Origin: Clostridia bacterium | Lineage (GTDB): Bacteria > Bacillota_A > Clostridia > Christensenellales > CAG-138 | Assembly (NCBI GenBank): GCA_017553815.1 | Contig: JAFZJT010000265.1 | Span: forward strand, 1-16,845 | Direction: 5' to 3' | DNA length: 16,845 nucleotides | In this document: positions 1-9,680 of the stretch, one piece after another | Layout: each line of letters opens with the position of its first letter | How positions within the stretch are numbered: position 1 is the stretch's first letter | The notes under the pieces: generated by a model | Told to the model about the DNA's origin: nothing | Database searches by the model: none | The model's input: only the letters and a program-made list of their open reading frames with translations | Position numbers and translations under genes: made by a program

Positions 1-3000
1 GCATATTCTGATGCTGAAGAGATTCTGAACAAACTTACAGAATTTCTGAAAGAAAAAAAGTACGATAAAAAGATAGAATATGTTGTTAATACAGGAGACT
101 TTATTGATCAGCGCGCTATTGCAGCAAGTATCATTGGCAACTTGCGGGAAAAGTATCATGAGTTTGACAGTTTTGTTGCAACGTGGGAAAATGAGTTGTT
201 AAACAAAAGAAATGATGAGGAATATAAGAAAGAACACTATTTGAATTACACGAGAATATGTGTTAAACAAATAGAGGAAATGGGAGGGAAAATAAGAGAC
301 GATTATAATTCCGAATTAACAATAGCCTGCGAGGCCTTGTTCGAGAAAACGGGAAACCTCTTTTCTACGTTTATTAAAAATATCGGCGTGCAACCTGAAA
401 ACACCATTGTATCATGTGGAAACCATGATAGAACATGGCTTATTGGGGATGAAGATGTTAAATGCAGTGACTCCAAGTTAACGCTTAATTTTCAAGATCG
501 TTTTACTCTTTTCAGGAGCTTTTGCGACAAAAATGGATTTACTTATCTTGGAACAGATACTCCCATCCACGAAACAGCTGACGGTTGTTTAGCTTTTTGT
601 GGTTTTGATTCAGTTTCCCCCTCGCCTAACACTAATGAACGATATTGCTGTGGTTGTCATAACATCGACTATGAATCTATATTTAAACTATCTTGCGATA
701 CTCATATTATATTCGTTTCACATAAACCAATCGATGATTATTGCGATGAAGCTAAAACTGTATATGACAAAGCAAGGAAACATACATTCAGGCATTTTTT
801 GAGGACACATGGGACATGTGTATTAAACGGCGATAAGCATGGATTTGCAAATGAAGACAATGCTGTTCTTTGCGGTGCTCCGTTGAAGAAAGATAGTGAC
901 CAGATACGTTATACTATTATTGATACTAATTCTGTGCCATGGAACCACATCCCTATATTGTTCGATTGTGGTGAATGGAAGAAAGATAATTGGCCTGAAC
1001 TCATTGAAGATATGTACGCTGTTAGCAAAAAGAGCATTCTGGATAATCAGACGAAGAATTTGCATAATGATAGAATGCTGACCAGTGCTTATGACATAAT
1101 AAACCATTATGATAAGAGCATTACCGAACAATTGTCAACGGTTTTTAAGGCGGAATGCGAATATCGAATCAAAGGTGATAGAACACGAAAAGTGGATTTG
1201 TGGAGCGGTGATAATAGCATATTCGATTTCTTATACGAAAAAATCTCCAAATCTCAATTCTGCAATCCATTTAATATTCGTGGAGAGCCGGGGTCTGGAA
1301 AAAGCACACTACTCATTGAGCTTTACTCGTTTTTCTTGAATAAAGTTTATAATGGTAATACGCAAATATTACCATTGTACTTTAATTTCCGCAGTTACTT
1401 TACTGCTAATGAGCATGTCGGAACGGAAAAACTGATTAAAGTGGCTATGAATGCTTTTGATGCATTCACATCTGAAGCTGATGATTTGAAGGATCATCTG
1501 TTGGCAGAAAAAAAGGAATACAAATTACTATACCTAATAGATGGACTCGATGAGTTAAACTTCTATGGTAATGATGGCATTATCTTACATAAGCATATTC
1601 ACACTAAATGCAAGGCCATTGAGAAAGATGAAGATTTGTTTGTGCTTTCTATTAACCAGTACAAGAAGAGTTGCACAATAACGATGCTCAACTGGCGGTT
1701 GCAAACTGACAGTGATGTTATGTATTTGGATCCTGTTTGTTTAGTTCCAATTTCGGAAACAGAGAAAGACAAACGCGATGGTTTTTTTACTGCGGTAAAC
1801 ACAATTCTCAGAGACTATGGGATTAAAGAAGTCAATGCATTGTCACTAACAAAGTGTGGTCAAGTCACTGCAGATATTGGGTTAGTGTATTATTTGTTTT
1901 GCAATCAGAACCCTAACATGCGTATGAAACAAGGCGTTCCTAGGATTCCAGATAAATGGTATCAGGTTATTAGATACTATAAATGCGTATTATTACAAAC
2001 TAACTGGGATAAGCTGGATGATGCAGAGAAAGATTCGTTAATGAAATCTGCTTATGAATACTTGACTCTTGATAATTTTGATTACTCAACCCCATCATGC
2101 TCATCCTGCAAAACAAAAGATTTCAAACTGATTATTAGCAACAAAAGCATAAGGAATATGCTATGCGCAGAATACTTTGCCGAGTTGTTTGAAAGAATAA
2201 AGATAAATGAATGGAAGCCATTTATGACTCATGAATTGGGCTTGTTTATTTGTGCAGCACTATATGAAAGGTTCGCGCCGAGCGCTCCGAATCAGATCAA
2301 GCGTTTTCTTGATTTGTGTGAGCAAAATGAAAAAGTGACAGATTCAGCACAAATTCGCTCAATACTAATATATGTACTTGGCCAGTTGTTGTCAAAGGAT
2401 ATTGATGAGAATCATCGTAACCGATTAATTACAACACTATTGGGTAGTTCAAAAAAGCTTACGCCGTTTGATTATCATTGCTTGAAACGGTCATTCCGAA
2501 TTGCGCGCGTCTATATTGATTCAGAGATTCATCTTTCGCAACAAGGAAAAGAACTGAATAGTCTCCTATCCGACATAGTTTTTCAAAAGGAGATTGTCGA
2601 ATACGATCGAGCCTTTTTGCTGACATATTACGGGGATGCTGCGCAGAACTATAAAAGCAGCGAGATGCTTGTGGAATGCGAGTACTCAGAAGGTTTTGAT
2701 TTTGAGTTGGTTTTTCGCAATCTGAATTCGTTGCTTGATAATGAAAACAATCCTGTATACCTCTACAATGCATTTATGTTAGCCAGCTTTGTAAAAAGCA
2801 GACTGATGGTAAAGAGTTATCTTAATGGTCGACGTTTGACACATCCGTTTTTCTATAATGAGGAGTATGATAGTCAAGAAATCGAGCGTATAGTTGCTGT
2901 GTTGAGCATCGTCATTAATCGTATAGATATAGCCAATGAACGGATCAGGATTATTTCTGATATTAGGCTACGCGCTGCATACAAATCTTTAATGTTAGAG

Positions 3001-3774
3001 ATGAAACAGTTGTTTCTGGATTGCAAAGATGAGTTCAATAAATGTGATGTTTCTAGCAAATGCCAGGATAAGCTACATGAGGATATCGCTTTACGAGCGC
3101 ACCCCGAATATGCTTTTGATAAGTTGAGAAAGCTTGAATATTTCGGCAGGTCATGTTGGGATTACAACAAGCCGCCAAAGGACACTGATAAGAACGAAGA
3201 AGACAAGATCCTTGATAACAACATCAACCCCAAAGACGACAGTAATGGTCAACATAAAGAGACCGTACTTGAACATGTTTATGAAATGATGCTAATAGCG
3301 TTTCTCTATCTGCCAGAAAATGCCCCTGCAGATTATCCGGAGTACAACAAGAGAGATATTCTTAGCATTATTCTTACGCATGAGTTTGGAGTTGCTGAAT
3401 ATGGCGATATACCCAAAGGTGCGCGACGCTTTGTGGAACCAAATACAGAACCTGTAGACTATATCTTCTCGCTATGGTGTAATATGTGTATGAATACGAC
3501 TTCTTCTAGAAAAGACTTCGATTTAGCATATACATATAAAACTGATTCTAAAGATTCAGAGAATAGGAATATCAATATTAGAATTGCCAGAGAAATCGGT
3601 AGCATCCAAAGAGAGTATAAAGCTAGGCTGATTATTTCAACTGATCCAACATACAAAGATGCTCTAAAATGGATTCCTGAGCCGAACAAGGCTGATATGA
3701 CCGCATATGCTCAAAGTATATATGAATTGCTCATAGAGACAAACCCGAGAGTCTGCAAAGTGGAGAGAAGATGA
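1..3774 (+). CDS. Metallophosphoesterase-NACHT (STAND) fusion protein, 5'-truncated by the window edge
   Basis: The frame is open from base 1, so the true start lies upstream; the TTG at 142 is not a credible start because catalytic residues precede it. Counting codons from base 1, the N-terminal part has calcineurin-like phosphoesterase motifs: GDFID at 32-36, GNHD at 140-143, a VSHKP histidine near 240 and GDKHG at 277-281 (the usual form is GHxH). A NACHT-type P-loop follows: Walker A GEPGSGKST at 428-436 and Walker B with IDGLDEL around 513-519. About 700 further residues, probably helical, have no motif I recognise; a charged, likely disordered stretch lies near 1060-1095. In known STAND proteins such a C-terminal region senses the trigger and the N-terminal domain is the effector. 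I infer an anti-phage protein whose nuclease or phosphodiesterase activity is released by oligomerisation. The gene is AT-rich compared with the mod/res genes. Domain calls are firm; the defence role is inferred. Confidence 0.88.
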   Translation, partial: AYSDAEEILNKLTEFLKEKKYDKKIEYVVNTGDFIDQRAIAASIIGNLREKYHEFDSFVATWENELLNKRNDEEYKKEHYLNYTRICVKQIEEMGGKIRDDYNSELTIACEALFEKTGNLFSTFIKNIGVQPENTIVSCGNHDRTWLIGDEDVKCSDSKLTLNFQDRFTLFRSFCDKNGFTYLGTDTPIHETADGCLAFCGFDSVSPSPNTNERYCCGCHNIDYESIFKLSCDTHIIFVSHKPIDDYCDEAKTVYDKARKHTFRHFLRTHGTCVLNGDKHGFANEDNAVLCGAPLKKDSDQIRYTIIDTNSVPWNHIPILFDCGEWKKDNWPELIEDMYAVSKKSILDNQTKNLHNDRMLTSAYDIINHYDKSITEQLSTVFKAECEYRIKGDRTRKVDLWSGDNSIFDFLYEKISKSQFCNPFNIRGEPGSGKSTLLIELYSFFLNKVYNGNTQILPLYFNFRSYFTANEHVGTEKLIKVAMNAFDAFTSEADDLKDHLLAEKKEYKLLYLIDGLDELNFYGNDGIILHKHIHTKCKAIEKDEDLFVLSINQYKKSCTITMLNWRLQTDSDVMYLDPVCLVPISETEKDKRDGFFTAVNTILRDYGIKEVNALSLTKCGQVTADIGLVYYLFCNQNPNMRMKQGVPRIPDKWYQVIRYYKCVLLQTNWDKLDDAEKDSLMKSAYEYLTLDNFDYSTPSCSSCKTKDFKLIISNKSIRNMLCAEYFAELFERIKINEWKPFMTHELGLFICAALYERFAPSAPNQIKRFLDLCEQNEKVTDSAQIRSILIYVLGQLLSKDIDENHRNRLITTLLGSSKKLTPFDYHCLKRSFRIARVYIDSEIHLSQQGKELNSLLSDIVFQKEIVEYDRAFLLTYYGDAAQNYKSSEMLVECEYSEGFDFELVFRNLNSLLDNENNPVYLYNAFMLASFVKSRLMVKSYLNGRRLTHPFFYNEEYDSQEIERIVAVLSIVINRIDIANERIRIISDIRLRAAYKSLMLEMKQLFLDCKDEFNKCDVSSKCQDKLHEDIALRAHPEYAFDKLRKLEYFGRSCWDYNKPPKDTDKNEEDKILDNNINPKDDSNGQHKETVLEHVYEMMLIAFLYLPENAPADYPEYNKRDILSIILTHEFGVAEYGDIPKGARRFVEPNTEPVDYIFSLWCNMCMNTTSSRKDFDLAYTYKTDSKDSENRNINIRIAREIGSIQREYKARLIISTDPTYKDALKWIPEPNKADMTAYAQSIYELLIETNPRVCKVERR

Positions 3775-3818
3775 GCAATTGATTCATTTTCGAGTTTTGT
3801 ATAACTGGTATGATATAG

Positions 3819-3861
3819 CTAACTTGAGATGTCTTGAAGTCGCCCTGACATCTCAAGTTAG
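3819..3861. repeat. 15-bp perfect inverted repeat (hairpin) after the NACHT gene
   Basis: Arms 3819-3833 (ctaacttgagatgtc) and 3847-3861 are exact reverse complements around a 13-nt loop. The hairpin begins 44 bp after the stop codon of the metallophosphoesterase-NACHT gene. No clear T-tract follows on either strand, so a classical intrinsic terminator is not proven. It could be a terminator, a transcript-stabilising hairpin or the scar of a mobile element. Confidence 0.6.
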
Positions 3862-3944
3862 TGAGCATTTTAAAGGCAACGATGTTCCAATATTTTTGCG
3901 CAAATTCATTTCCCTGCTGAATCGCCTGGGTTTTCAGACCCCGG

Positions 3945-3961
3945 TCCGGCCGATGGCCGGA
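3945..3961. repeat. Short GC-rich hairpin in the intergenic zone
   Basis: TCCGGCC (3945-3951) and GGCCGGA (3955-3961) form a perfect 7-bp stem with a GAT triloop. It lies in a GC-rich patch (about 3920-4050) between the AT-rich NACHT gene and the IS256 remnant. No gene is seen in this patch. It may be non-coding IS-derived sequence. Confidence 0.45.
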
Positions 3962-4055
3962 GAGCCAGCGCAGCCGTGCATTTACCCTTGACGGGCAAAG
4001 GGCAGACCGTTATGATCTTACAGGCGATAAGCGGACAGTTCAGACCGGTATAGAG

Positions 4056-4280
4056 TTAGCCGGCTATGTATCCCTCCTCATCGGAGAGGATCATCGATTT
4101 CAAATGCTCCATGTTGAGATAGCGTTTTGAACCCCATTCGCTCGACGCAGCGTGCCGGACCCTTGCACACACAAGCATCAGAGCCGATTTTCCGTCAGGG
4201 AAAGTCCCGACCACCTTTGTTCGGCGTTTGATCTTGCGGTTCAATCGCTCCAGGGGAGTGTTGGTTCGCATCCTGATCCA
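4056..4280 (-). pseudogene. IS256-family (Mutator-type) transposase, C-terminal remnant
   Basis: The minus-strand translation contains RTNTPLERLNRKIKRRTKVVG, then FPDGKSAL, W-GSKRYLNM and a TAA stop at 4056. This is the conserved C-terminus of IS256-family DDE transposases (LERLNREIKRRTKVVG...FP...RYL). Only about 70 of the roughly 400 residues remain. Similarity stops just upstream of the RTNTPLERLN segment, near 4275-4280, where the frame continues into unrelated sequence. The catalytic DDE residues are absent, so it is dead. It marks past insertion and deletion at the left border of the restriction-modification operon. Confidence 0.85.
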
Positions 4281-4406
4281 GAGCTGGAATGTGAATCAGC
4301 AGCCGCCTAATCTGTGCAACTTATTGTACCTTATCCATAGATTTGACTCTCATTGTTATTTAGCTGTACTCATTCTGTTCATATCTGCAATAGCGAACTT
4401 CAGACA

Positions 4407-5384
4407 TTATTCGTTGTCCGTCGATAGAAAATCATCATACAGCGGCTGCGTAATGAACGAAAACATATGCGCCTGTTCCATTATCGCTACATTTTTCTCT
4501 ATAATAAAAGGTATATCATCAAGCAAGGTTATTCTTCCGTCAAGCATTTCGTAAATCGCCGCGGCGATATCGGAATACCCTTCGATGCTTTTATCAATGT
4601 GCTTATCTGCAAGAAACAGAAGACCGTCACATGAGTAATTCAGTATTGCCACGGAAGGCGAAACCGGAAAAAAGATGCCTGTTAACGCGTTCGCAATTCC
4701 ATTAGCATATAAACCTTTTTGTTGATTGAAGAATCCTTCAACAAGAACCGGGTGATCGCTGGTTACAAACGGCATATTGCTGCGTTGAGTGTTTCTTGCA
4801 ACGATCCAAATGCGGCTTTTAAGTATAGCGCAGTATTTTTCAAAGAGTTCAGGATCAAAGCAACTATTCAAATGAAGCTGCATTAATTCTTTGTCAGTCA
4901 ATTCCGCCCTTCTTGATGCTTTTTCAAATTTGCTCCTCGCTGCAAGTGGCAAAGCTGATCGCGTAATTGCCTTGATACTCTTAGAAACAGCAGGATATAG
5001 CGTTTTTGTATGGTTTATGCTGCTTGGCACTCTTAACAGCTGCGACATTATTATTCTTGCAAGAACGTCTTTTTCCTGATCATTGAGGATTCTTGTGTCG
5101 GGTTTCGCCATAGTTGCTGCAGCAACTATTCTGCCAAGAGGCGCGCCACAAAGAGAATCCTGTGTTCCGGCAAAATAGTGCTCCCAATACTTCGTATCAT
5201 CCTTGTCGTCTACATCGTAGAAATCCTTAATATAACCGACATTATCCGTTGCTTGTTTATAGAACTTTAGTTCCCCATCCTTATTCAGTCGCGTACCAAT
5301 GATGTACTCGCTGCGTCCGGGCTCTGCAAAACGATCCAAATAGCATTTGGGCACTATATGGTTTTTAGAATAATCTTTTCCCAT
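4407..5384 (-). CDS. DUF4238 domain-containing protein
   Basis: This 325-residue protein has both hallmarks of the DUF4238 family: an N-terminal HIVPKCYLDRFA motif (residues 9-20, family form H-hVP-xYL-xxFA) and a central TSDHPV motif (208-213). Its length is normal for the family. No membrane segment or signal peptide is seen. The biochemical function is unknown, although such genes are often found near defence and mobile loci. The ATG at 5384 is preferred because the family motif begins eight residues later. It lies 10 nt after the res stop, so this is the last gene of the leftward operon. The nearest purine-rich tract (AAGGGG, inside the end of res) is about 16 nt away, so initiation may depend on translation of res. 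The amber codon in res could then lower its expression by polarity. No convincing terminator follows. Confidence 0.82.
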   Translation of the reverse strand: MGKDYSKNHIVPKCYLDRFAEPGRSEYIIGTRLNKDGELKFYKQATDNVGYIKDFYDVDDKDDTKYWEHYFAGTQDSLCGAPLGRIVAAATMAKPDTRILNDQEKDVLARIIMSQLLRVPSSINHTKTLYPAVSKSIKAITRSALPLAARSKFEKASRRAELTDKELMQLHLNSCFDPELFEKYCAILKSRIWIVARNTQRSNMPFVTSDHPVLVEGFFNQQKGLYANGIANALTGIFFPVSPSVAILNYSCDGLLFLADKHIDKSIEGYSDIAAAIYEMLDGRITLLDDIPFIIEKNVAIMEQAHMFSFITQPLYDDFLSTDNE

Positions 5385-5394
5385 AGGTGCGTAT

Positions 5395-8025
5395 TCACAT
5401 CCCCTTCACGATCTCCATAAACCTATCAAACGAATACGCGCCCTCATACTCCGGCGACTTCGTTTGGAACACCATAAAATACCTAAACTTCGGCCCTGCC
5501 ATATTATCCCACAGCTTTCCGAGCTTCGCTTTTGCCTTCGATTCGTCGTTATCGAGGTGATCGCCCTTGGTTTCGATTAGCAAAATCTTTCCGCTGTCGG
5601 TCAATGCGATTATATCGGGATAGGCGTGGATATAGCCGTTTATCTCAAAGCCAAGGCGGGAGATATTCCTGTGCCACCATCTGATATTCGGCATTGAGGA
5701 AAGCTCCATAACGACCTTCTTTTCGTATTCGTTCACATCCTCCTCGCTGGTGTAGAGCGAGCGCGGGAACATCGAGGTGGTCTGCGTTGGCGAGATCGTG
5801 GGCTTCAGCGCATAACTCGGCTCGCAAACGATCCGCTCCTGCTCGCACCACAGGCTGAACACCTTGGCTCTGTATTCCGAAAGCAGCGCTTTGATCTTTT
5901 CCTCGATCTTCACAACATACGGGTAGACCGACTGCTCCATATCTGCAATCTGATCCTCGTTAAGCGTAGCGACAACACGATCCACATAATCAACTATCTC
6001 GCTATGCTTGATGCCGTTGAATCGTGAAAGCTTATTGACTATCTGCGCTTTGCAGTTTCTCAGCCTTGCCTCCGAAGGCGCAGCATTGAACCATTCCTTG
6101 AAAAAGGCGTTGTCCGAGCCGCCGATACGCCAAACCTTCGGCACTTTGCCCTTGCCGTCATCGGTATCTATCTTAAACATTTCGGCATCGATCGCGGATA
6201 AATCAATAGTCGCATCCCTGCCGTTGAGCGAAAAGTCTTCCTCGAGGTGGGCAAGCTTCAGCGGAATGTGTTCCCCCGCAAAGAAGCTGACCTCGGTTTT
6301 TATCATAAACTGCGGCAGCCGCAGCGCGGAAGCTTCTTCCTTGAACTCCTCGTTCATCATAAACACATTCATCTTATCCCGAACTTCCACCGGCGCAAGA
6401 TCGAGCGCGGTTTCGACCGCTCCGCTCATAACTTCTTCATAAGCGGTATTCTGCGAAAGCGCCATCGCCAGCATAGCATCCGCTTCGATAACGGAAGTTG
6501 GCGTGTTCCCGTCCATATTCATCGCGTTTTCAACGATTGATCTTAGGCTTGCGGCGTTGACTTCGGGAATATCGGCTTCCCCGTCAACAGCGGGCGCAGC
6601 GGGCTGAACGGGCGTTTGTACGGGCGGCTGTATTGGCTCTTTTACAAGCTCCGGTTCCGCATCCTTTGCACGGTAATCATTATCGGTGAAGCCCGCGTTG
6701 TTAAGTCCGCTCACAACTCTTTCAAGCGTTCCTGAGAAGTCCGAAGACGAAGTGATGACATACGAAATATTGAGCACATTGCTCCTGTTCTTCTGCGTAT
6801 AGGGCAGGCGAAGAACCCTTCCGAGTATCTGCTCCACATCCACGGACGATGTGCGGTTCGCAACGGTCGCAAGGATATAGGCAAACGGGCAGTCCCAGCC
6901 CTCCTTTAACGCGTTGACCGTAATAATGTAGCGTATCGGACAATCGGAGGAAAGCAGATCGATATTCTTGAGCTCGTCCTTATCACCCGTCTTTATCGTT
7001 ATCTCGTTTGCGGGTATGCCCGCATCGATAAGCGTTTGCTTTATCTTTTCGTATGTGGTGCTCTCTGCGCCAACCCTCGGCTGCGCCTGGAAAAGCACTA
7101 TCGGGCGAATGTATCTGCCCGTTTCCTTCTGCTCGTTCTGCGCCTGCACCTCCAGCTTGCATCTTAAATGGATCGCATCGGCGTAAACGTCCTCCTGCGT
7201 TTTGCGGTTGTAAACGATGACCGGCAGCTTGACCATATTCTCCGCCTTGAGCTGCCTTGCATCCACAAAGGATATGATATTGCTGTTTTTCTTCGGTGTT
7301 GCGGTAAGGTCGAGCACAAAGCAGGGATTGAAGCTTTTTATCATATCCACGCTGAGATTGCTGACCGCGTGATGGCTTTCATCCACTATCACCACGGGAT
7401 TGAGCGAGCGAATGACCTGTATAAGAGCGGTTTCATCGGTATCGGGCAGCAGAATCGACCTATCCTGCATAAGCTTTGGAAACTCTGCAAGATTGCCGTT
7501 CTCCTGATATGCCTTCCTGCCGTCCTTCTTGCTCGTGCGGAACGAATCATAGCTGAGCACGAAAACAGAAAGCTGCTCCGTTACTGCGGTTGGATTGAAG
7601 TTTTGCCCGCTTAAAAGCTGCGCCTTTGAATAAACCTCCACAGCGCCGCCGAAATCAACGTCTATCTTCTGCCGGTACGGATGCGCGGCATTGCTGAGCG
7701 CGGCATAGGTCTGCGTAAGTATCGCATCGGACGGAACGAGCTAAACCACCGCTTTTGTGGCAAAGCTCGGCACGGCATCATAGATGACCTTTATGGCATT
7801 TGCCGCGATAAAGGTTTTGCCGCCGCCCGTAGGCACCTTGAAGCAAACGCTCGGCACTCCTTCCAAAGCATCGTTATACACGGGCATTCCCCCAAGCCCG
7901 ACGTTGACATTCTTTTCATCCCAAAGCGCGGAATACGCCTCGGAAGCCCTGCCTTTCTCGGTCATAAGCTCAAGAAAACGGGCAAGGTCGGATAGAACGG
8001 TTTTTTGGTAGTTTTTAAGATGCAT
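5395..8025 (-). pseudogene. res: Type III restriction enzyme Res subunit, interrupted by an in-frame amber codon
   Basis: One frame of 876 codons runs from the ATG at 8025 to the TGA at 5395, broken only by TAG at 7741-7743 (codon 95). Before the stop are residues 1-94 with Walker A VPTGGGKT. After it come LVPSDAILTQT, the DESHH helicase box (from residue 215), DLTATP, and the motif V/VI region NALKEGWDCPF...EQILGRVLRLPY. A proline-rich linker follows, and then a C-terminal PD-(D/E)xK nuclease (YPDIIAL...LLIETKG). In the family the helicase segment reads VxWLVPSDAIL, so TAG has replaced a tryptophan TGG by a single G-to-A change. Res normally translocates or loops DNA using ATP and cleaves with Mod at unmodified sites. 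A restart downstream, for example at the GTG at 7641, would lack Walker A. The start has an AGGAG ribosome binding site overlapping the ATPase gene stop. All else is intact, suggesting a recent mutation, a sequencing error or suppression. Confidence 0.9.
7741..7743 (-). other. In-frame amber stop in res (TGG to TAG at a conserved Trp)
   Basis: The minus-strand codons around this point read K-A-V-V-TAG-L-V-P-S-D. Both sides are in the same frame (the start at 8025 and the stop at 5395 agree), so this is a substitution and not a frameshift. The neighbouring ATPase gene ends with TAG at 8037-8039, so amber is a genuine stop in this organism. Confidence 0.9.
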
Positions 8026-8033
8026 TTTATTTT

Positions 8034-8038
8034 CTCCT
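8034..8038 (-). promoter_or_regulatory. Ribosome binding site of res overlapping the upstream stop codon
   Basis: AGGAG on the minus strand shares bases with the TAG stop of the ATPase gene (TAGGAG) and lies 8 nt before the res ATG at 8025. The arrangement suggests translational coupling between the ATPase gene and res. Confidence 0.7.
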
Positions 8039-9659
8039 AAGTTCGAGGGATTCCTATCGGCATATATGGCAATAGTGCAGCAATGATTTCATCATGCAGT
8101 ATCCCGTGTAGCAGTCTAATGATCATCTGTTGATACTCTTCATTATTCACACCAAAGAATTGCCCAACTGATCTGGCAATGTTCTTTTTGTTGAACAGTT
8201 TTAGTATTTCTGCATAATCTGCACCAGCAAGCGCATCTCTGAATCGCTTTCCCTCATTAGCCTTTATGCTGTCAAAGCTTATGCTATTCAAAACGGCATC
8301 GAGTGTTGCCTTTGCTTCACACTCATTTTTCTTTGAAATATTCGCGCTGGATAACTCATACTTGATTTGTGCAACAACACTCTCGCAAATTTGTCCTTCA
8401 ATTTGTTTTGAAAATCGTTCGGTTATCACATACTGCTTAATTCTATCGAAAATATCGTTAGCATTACGTCCCAAATGCTCTGCAAATAGTTTTATCAACT
8501 CCTCAACAATAAAGAGGTTCTCCACTTCCGCAACGCTTATTGTATAAACCCCATCGGCTCTGTATTGTTCTATCTCATAATCAGAGCGGAAGTCCCGATC
8601 AATGATGCCAAAAACTTCGTTGTCATGCAGAAATTGGTTGCCGCGGAAAGCTTTGGTTCTTGCGATAACCTGCGTACAGCTTCCACACGGAACTACATAG
8701 TACTCGGGATAGATTTCCGAATACAATTGGGCATCAAAGCTGTTTCTTTCGCCCTCAACGAAAAGAACCTTTTTTCGGCTTCCGAGGATATCAAGAAGCA
8801 TCTCCTCGGGCAACTCTCCGCTTTCTATTTTTTCGTATTTCCACCGTTTTCCGTCGAACTCTCTAACCCAAATCTTATCCGCGTTAGAATGGGCAGCGGC
8901 AAACTGCACATCGTGCGTGATATAAATAAACAGGCAATCCTGCCTTTCCTCTTCCAAGGATTTCCATAACCTGTTCATTATTGATCTGTGCAAATGTACT
9001 TCGGGTTCATCAATGATAAGTACCGTGTCCTTTGGCGCACAAAGAACTTGCGCGGTTAGGTATAATACGGACCGTTCTCCATCGCTCATATTAGTTGCTG
9101 AATACTTCCCTTCGCCATCATTTCTATCAAGTACGGCAATGAATTTTGCATCATCAAGAACTAATCGGCGTTGAGGTAGAATTCGTCGCCATATTCGAAT
9201 AAGCTTTTCAGAAACTGTAATCGGCACTTTAGGAATAGTGATGTTTTGCGCCTCTGCTTCTCGAGCCTTCTCAATAAACTCATGCTCCTCGTTGCTATTC
9301 ATAGCTAAAAGCGCGGCAAATGTATTGTCGATATCATCAATTAATCTTGTTGTGTAGTCGGCGTTACTCCAGCCCCATCGATGATCTTTGATGCCGTTAG
9401 ATACACTAAATTCGTCGTCGGCACCAAATTGGACATAGTTCCAAGCTTGCGAGAGTGGTTTTAAAGGTATATTCTCCGAAAAACTTAGTTTCCTCTGCGC
9501 GCCAACACGATGTACGCGCTTCATCTCTTGCTGCTCAATCCATGCGCCAAGTTTACTCTTTCCCGATCCATTTGCACCAACAATAATCACCGCGTTCGAT
9601 TCGGTGGTGCAGTCAACTCTATTACCGTTTTCATCGGGAAGCCAATAAGTGAATGACAT
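8037..9659 (-). CDS. ABC-type AAA ATPase with C-terminal TOPRIM/DUF4435-like domain
   Basis: This 540-residue protein has Walker A GANGSGKSK at 28-36, an ABC-like signature SDGERS at 192-197, Walker B VLIIDEPE at 213-220 and a switch His in THD at 248-250. The C-terminal half begins KKVLFVEGERN (about 296-306) and continues to GIIDRDF at 351-357 and VAEVENLF near 376-383. This acidic pattern (VEGxxx...DRD) fits the DUF4435/TOPRIM-like nuclease fold fused to ATPases in OLD-family and related defence proteins. It probably uses ATP hydrolysis to control a metal-dependent nucleic-acid cleavage domain; that role is inferred. Its place between mod and res is unusual, since the two are normally adjacent. 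It starts 21 nt after the mod stop with an AGGAG site 7 nt before the ATG, and ends in TAG 11 nt before res. It is more AT-rich than res. Confidence 0.85.
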   Translation of the reverse strand: MSFTYWLPDENGNRVDCTTESNAVIIVGANGSGKSKLGAWIEQQEMKRVHRVGAQRKLSFSENIPLKPLSQAWNYVQFGADDEFSVSNGIKDHRWGWSNADYTTRLIDDIDNTFAALLAMNSNEEHEFIEKAREAEAQNITIPKVPITVSEKLIRIWRRILPQRRLVLDDAKFIAVLDRNDGEGKYSATNMSDGERSVLYLTAQVLCAPKDTVLIIDEPEVHLHRSIMNRLWKSLEEERQDCLFIYITHDVQFAAAHSNADKIWVREFDGKRWKYEKIESGELPEEMLLDILGSRKKVLFVEGERNSFDAQLYSEIYPEYYVVPCGSCTQVIARTKAFRGNQFLHDNEVFGIIDRDFRSDYEIEQYRADGVYTISVAEVENLFIVEELIKLFAEHLGRNANDIFDRIKQYVITERFSKQIEGQICESVVAQIKYELSSANISKKNECEAKATLDAVLNSISFDSIKANEGKRFRDALAGADYAEILKLFNKKNIARSVGQFFGVNNEEYQQMIIRLLHGILHDEIIAALLPYMPIGIPRT

Positions 9660-9680
9660 AGTATTGCTCCTCTCTTTTTC

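Noticed and set aside
142..144. TTG as the start of the large NACHT gene
   Set aside because: The frame is open to base 1 and the metal-binding GDFID motif lies before this codon, so the real start is outside the window.
3779..3991. 70-codon plus-strand open frame after the NACHT gene
   Set aside because: It spans the inverted repeat and the GC-rich hairpin, with no family similarity; treated as non-coding.
4017..4042. Possible IS256-type terminal repeat (minus strand gaactgtccgctta...)
   Set aside because: It resembles IS256-like ends only loosely from memory, and its orientation does not fit the transposase remnant at 4056-4280; no matching partner was found.
7641..7641. GTG restart giving a separate 748-residue Res protein
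   Set aside because: No Shine-Dalgarno sequence precedes it, conserved Res sequence continues upstream in frame to the amber codon, and the product would lack Walker A.
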